From Larix sibirica (taxonomy: Eukaryota; Streptophyta; Pinopsida; Pinales; Pinaceae), in contig NWUY0300015028.1 in NCBI GenBank assembly GCA_004151065.3, forward strand, positions 31,889-43,551: DNA of 11,663 nucleotides, given 5' to 3'. A model generated the notes under the pieces. It had not been told where the DNA came from and ran no database searches. It saw only the letters and a program-made list of their open reading frames with translations. Numbering within the stretch: the stretch's first letter is position 1; the number at the start of each line of letters is the position of its first letter. The translations under genes were made by a program, and so were the position numbers. Shown piece after piece: positions 7,976-11,663 of the stretch.

Positions 7976-9429
7976 ATTATAAATCAACATCATAAAGAAC
8001 ATAAACATAATCTAGATATAATAGGAACACAAAAACATAGTCATAATTATTCTCCATTATAGTAGTAACATGAATGATATTATAACTTTGACGCAGAACC
8101 CAAGACATAGAAGATATATTAACTATGAAATTTTAACAAAAATTTTAACAACTTCAACAAAATCTCATATCTCTATTTAAGAACTTTCCAAGACCTCTCT
8201 AATTACATTGCATGCCTCACATATATAGCCTATAGGCAATTGGAGTGATGATAGAAGATTATGGAACATAATATGGGATAAACCAATTGTAAACCTCTTA
8301 TGCAAATGAGTACAAGAGAATTTTTGTATTTAGACATATACAAAGGATTGGAAAAATATGGCGCAAATGATATATAAAATGACTCCTCAACCTCCACGTA
8401 TTTAGACTTTAGTGGAGCTACCTACTCAAGCTTTTGGGGTCTAAATTCTTTTGAAGATGCATCTTATATTGAACTTTGCTTTGCACCAATGCTTAGTCAA
8501 AATCAAGCGACAACAAAGTAGATGCCTCAAATAGAGTGCCTTAACTTATTAGGGAAAACTAGGGATCTAAGGGAGGATCTTCAAGTAAATAAGACCCTAA
8601 CTAGTGCACGGAACACAAGAGGGATCATAATTATTAAGGGAGGGATCCAAATTGGTTGTCTAATTATTTTATGATAGACAAACATGTAACCAAGGAGGGA
8701 AAAATATAAAATAATTATGCTAAGGAGACCTTACCATCACATAAAACATTAGATCGAAGATCATAATGACACATCTAGACCATAGCAAGGGAACCCAAAA
8801 GGATGGACTTCAACACATAATGAGCATCCCTAGATAGAGTGTCTTGGATATTGGTTATGTACTAGGTTTTAGGGAAACAGTGAAGTTAAACTCTCATCCT
8901 AGGGGTAATCCTGGTAACTTAGGGGGAAAGACATATGAAAATTCAGAGAGGATTGGGTGAGATTCCATGCATGAGCTAGGGCTATCACTCACAACTTCCA
9001 TGTCATATATTCTTCACCCCTTCCTCATGGATTTATTTACCTTGGGTACCGTGACGAAACATAGAGAAACATATCACTTAATCTCCTCAATTACTATTGG
9101 TTCATCAAGGTCATTGTTACATAATACTTAATTTTTATAACAAGTCACCAGGGTGCGATGGGATTCCAACCAACCCATACCCACCCATACCCACTATTAA
9201 GTCATATGCCCCCGAAGTAGTGATATACTGTTATACAAGCTCACCTTAATATAAACACTCCCTATTTTAACTATACAATTATTTACCAGTAGTTTTACTG
9301 TTTGTTTTTGTCTTGAGGCCATATCGACCTAGTCAAAGTCGCTTTGAGCTCAGGTTACCATCCCACATTTTTTAATGAAGATGAAGAATACAACTATTAG
9401 TATCCCCCAAATCTATCAAAATGGTTAAT
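7976..9429 (+). repeat. 1.45 kb direct repeat, copy 1
   Basis: 1454 bases recur at 9431-10874 in the same orientation. I compared the copies line by line. From 7976 to 9065 they appear identical (offset 1455). From 9066 to the end I count 13 substitutions (9066, 9068, 9094, 9097, 9130, 9131, 9145, 9213, 9230, 9287, 9326, 9351, 9393) and one 10-base length difference. The sequence is AT-rich, with several GGGATC / GGGAGG motifs at 8550-8700, and has no open frame worth reporting. Its right end is the base before the N at 9430. It does not begin TG or end CA, so I do not call it an LTR. Confidence 0.97.
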
Positions 9430-9430
9430 N
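9430..9430. other. Single N exactly at the repeat junction
   Basis: The N separates the last base of copy 1 from the first base of copy 2 with nothing else between. Scaffolding programs often place a minimal N gap where two contigs are judged adjacent or overlapping but could not be merged, which would make the repeat an unmerged overlap. That reading is an inference. Confidence 0.95.
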
Positions 9431-10874
9431 ATTATAAATCAACATCATAAAGAACATAAACATAATCTAGATATAATAGGAACACAAAAACATAGTCATA
9501 ATTATTCTCCATTATAGTAGTAACATGAATGATATTATAACTTTGACGCAGAACCCAAGACATAGAAGATATATTAACTATGAAATTTTAACAAAAATTT
9601 TAACAACTTCAACAAAATCTCATATCTCTATTTAAGAACTTTCCAAGACCTCTCTAATTACATTGCATGCCTCACATATATAGCCTATAGGCAATTGGAG
9701 TGATGATAGAAGATTATGGAACATAATATGGGATAAACCAATTGTAAACCTCTTATGCAAATGAGTACAAGAGAATTTTTGTATTTAGACATATACAAAG
9801 GATTGGAAAAATATGGCGCAAATGATATATAAAATGACTCCTCAACCTCCACGTATTTAGACTTTAGTGGAGCTACCTACTCAAGCTTTTGGGGTCTAAA
9901 TTCTTTTGAAGATGCATCTTATATTGAACTTTGCTTTGCACCAATGCTTAGTCAAAATCAAGCGACAACAAAGTAGATGCCTCAAATAGAGTGCCTTAAC
10001 TTATTAGGGAAAACTAGGGATCTAAGGGAGGATCTTCAAGTAAATAAGACCCTAACTAGTGCACGGAACACAAGAGGGATCATAATTATTAAGGGAGGGA
10101 TCCAAATTGGTTGTCTAATTATTTTATGATAGACAAACATGTAACCAAGGAGGGAAAAATATAAAATAATTATGCTAAGGAGACCTTACCATCACATAAA
10201 ACATTAGATCGAAGATCATAATGACACATCTAGACCATAGCAAGGGAACCCAAAAGGATGGACTTCAACACATAATGAGCATCCCTAGATAGAGTGTCTT
10301 GGATATTGGTTATGTACTAGGTTTTAGGGAAACAGTGAAGTTAAACTCTCATCCTAGGGGTAATCCTGGTAACTTAGGGGGAAAGACATATGAAAATTCA
10401 GAGAGGATTGGGTGAGATTCCATGCATGAGCTAGGGCTATCACTCACAACTTCCATGTCATATATTCTTCACCCCTTCCTCATGGATTTATTTACCTTGG
10501 GTACCGTGACGAAACATAGATATACATATCACTTAATCTCCTCAATTATTACTGGTTCATCAAGGTCATTGTTACATAATACTTTCTTTTTATAACAAGC
10601 CACCAGGGTGCGATGGGATTCCAACCAACCCATACCCACTATTAAGTCATATGCCCCTGAAGTAGTGATATACTATTATACAAGCTCACCTTAATATAAA
10701 CACTCCCTATTTTAACTATACAATTATTTACTAGTAGTTTTACTGTTTGTTTTTGTCTTGAGGCCATATCCACCTAGTCAAAGTCGCTTTGAGCTTAGGT
10801 TACCATCCCACATTTTTTAATGAAGATGAAGAATACAGCTATTAGTATCCCCCAAATCTATCAAAATGGTTAAT
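9431..10874 (+). repeat. 1.45 kb direct repeat, copy 2
   Basis: 1444 bases match copy 1. It carries one CCCATACCCA unit near 10629-10638 where copy 1 has two in tandem (9175-9194), which explains the 10-base difference. Its left limit is the N, so its true start is unknown. Its right limit (TGGTTAAT at 10867-10874) is where copy 1 meets the N, so homology might continue if copy 1 were not cut off there. It runs without a visible boundary into the gag remnant on its right. Confidence 0.97.
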
Positions 10875-10929
10875 GTAACATCTTTGATCATACTTGCCAA
10901 CTCCATAACCATGGCCTGGTACTATGCTT

Positions 10930-11466
10930 GCTGATGATTAACCATGACAAGAATTTAGTGTTGACCTTGCGACTAGCCTCCCCATGTCCCTATCCCTTTG
11001 CGACTCACTAAAAGGGTCTAATGTGTAGCTGACTCTCCTCATTCACCCACCATGGTAGTGCCTCCTCCTTTAGAAGACCATAGCTATTTACGCCTTCTCA
11101 TTAGTGGTGTACATTTTAAAGCTAAGGGCCTGCTTAATTCTATCCAACCAAGATTCTATCACTTGTCCTTCATGATTACCTATAAATTATGACAAATTGG
11201 ATTTATGAATTTCCTTCATGATATCTAGTGATTCCTTTTCCCCTCTTGAGAGGACAACTCATTGTGATCCTACTTTTTCTTCTGTTCCAGTCCCCTGTCT
11301 TGAATCTGATCTGGGTTTTGACCCACATTTTGATTCTGACTTTTCTCCACCATTCATTCCTTGAACATACTAGATACTTCACCCAAATAATGTAAAATAG
11401 CTTGCTCGACTAGCATGTCAACCTCGAGAGGGGGGCAGGTTTGCCTACAACTTTTCGGGGGGCCAT
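10930..11466 (-). pseudogene. Second gag remnant, Ty3/gypsy-like, N-terminal part
   Basis: On the - strand an ATG at 11464-11466 opens MAPRKVVGKPAPLSRL, then the reading shifts to VDMLVEQAILHYLGEVSSMF, followed by a Gln/Asn/Lys-rich linker with stops. From about 11180 another frame gives NHEGQVIESWLDRIKQALSF, and a further shift gives GLLKEEALPWWVNEESQL (about 11025-11079). The pattern of W-L-D, then L-x-x-x-A-L-x-WW about forty residues later, is that of the retrotransposon gag domain. It differs from the gag at 5592-6359 (LQGRELQWYMK), so it comes from another lineage. The C-terminal half and any knuckle are missing: the reading fades before the 1.45 kb repeat begins at 10874. There are at least two frameshifts and several stops, so it is not functional. 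Confidence 0.62.
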
Positions 11467-11663
11467 GAGTCTCTACAATTTATTGACAATGAAGGGTTGT
11501 TAGAGCTTTCCCATTCCAATTTAATTAAGCAAGTGTCAAAAGGATTTATTTATAAATTAGGGTTTGTTTATAAGTTGAAGGAACAAGGTTCCTTAATAAT
11601 AGAATAGCCAGTACAAATAACGTAAGAAAGCCACAAATGGCTAAGTAGTAATGTAAAATGGAA
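11467..11663. other. 5' flank of the second gag remnant
   Basis: On the - strand this is the leader ahead of the gag ATG. It contains a TATA-like AT run at 11541-11558 and a small inverted repeat GGAACAAGGTTCC (11580-11592, five-base arms). No primer-binding site of the usual TGG-type and no LTR end are recognised. The window stops before any LTR could be confirmed. Confidence 0.35.

Noticed and set aside
7976-10874. The two 1.45 kb copies as LTRs of one retrotransposon
   Set aside because: There is no internal region between them, no TG...CA ends, no primer-binding site or polypurine tract, and the junction is a bare N.
1-11663. CRISPR array, bacterial operon, toxin or defence system
   Set aside because: There are no regularly spaced repeats, no ribosome-binding-site-led gene series and no prokaryotic gene density; the content is eukaryotic plant-type repeat DNA.

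Overview
The window looks like a gene-poor, repeat-rich stretch of a land-plant nuclear genome. A conifer or other large gymnosperm genome is my best guess, but this is an inference. The reasons are decayed Ty3/gypsy gag remnants, SINE-like tRNA-derived units, a broken plant-type TCF25 gene, long AT-rich spacers, few CpG outside one block, and two single-N joins typical of a draft scaffold. I see no intact protein-coding gene, no tRNA or rRNA gene and no CRISPR array. Most long open frames on the + strand are antisense shadows of purine-rich decayed coding on the - strand.

Layout: 1-75 may be the tail of a copia integrase remnant (-). 231-1060 is a TCF25-like pseudogene (-) with frameshifts, stops and deletions. 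1061-1640 is unassigned. 1660-1784 is a SINE-like unit (+). N at 1813. 1815-2150 is a decayed, charged, coiled-coil-like coding fragment (-). 2151-4100 is mostly non-coding, with an LTR-promoter-like patch ending in a TATA box near 2651. 4110-4450 is the only CpG-rich block and holds two short open frames on the - strand. 4786-4990 is very AT-rich. 4991-5183 is a second SINE-like unit ending in A10. 5592-6359 is a Ty3/gypsy gag remnant (-) with two zinc knuckles. 6728-7750 is further decayed purine-rich coding (-), unidentified. 7976-9429 and 9431-10874 are two copies of one 1.45 kb sequence separated only by the N at 9430. 10930-11466 is a second, different gag remnant (-).

The genes do not work together as a system: this is a graveyard of retroelements and one captured or duplicated host gene. 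The 1.45 kb duplication needs the most caution. Both its outer limits at the join coincide exactly with the N, so it is probably a scaffold-overlap or haplotype artefact, although its divergence is oddly confined to the last quarter. I found no convincing undescribed biological system; the best leads are the CpG-rich block, the TCF25 pseudogene and the mosaic duplication.
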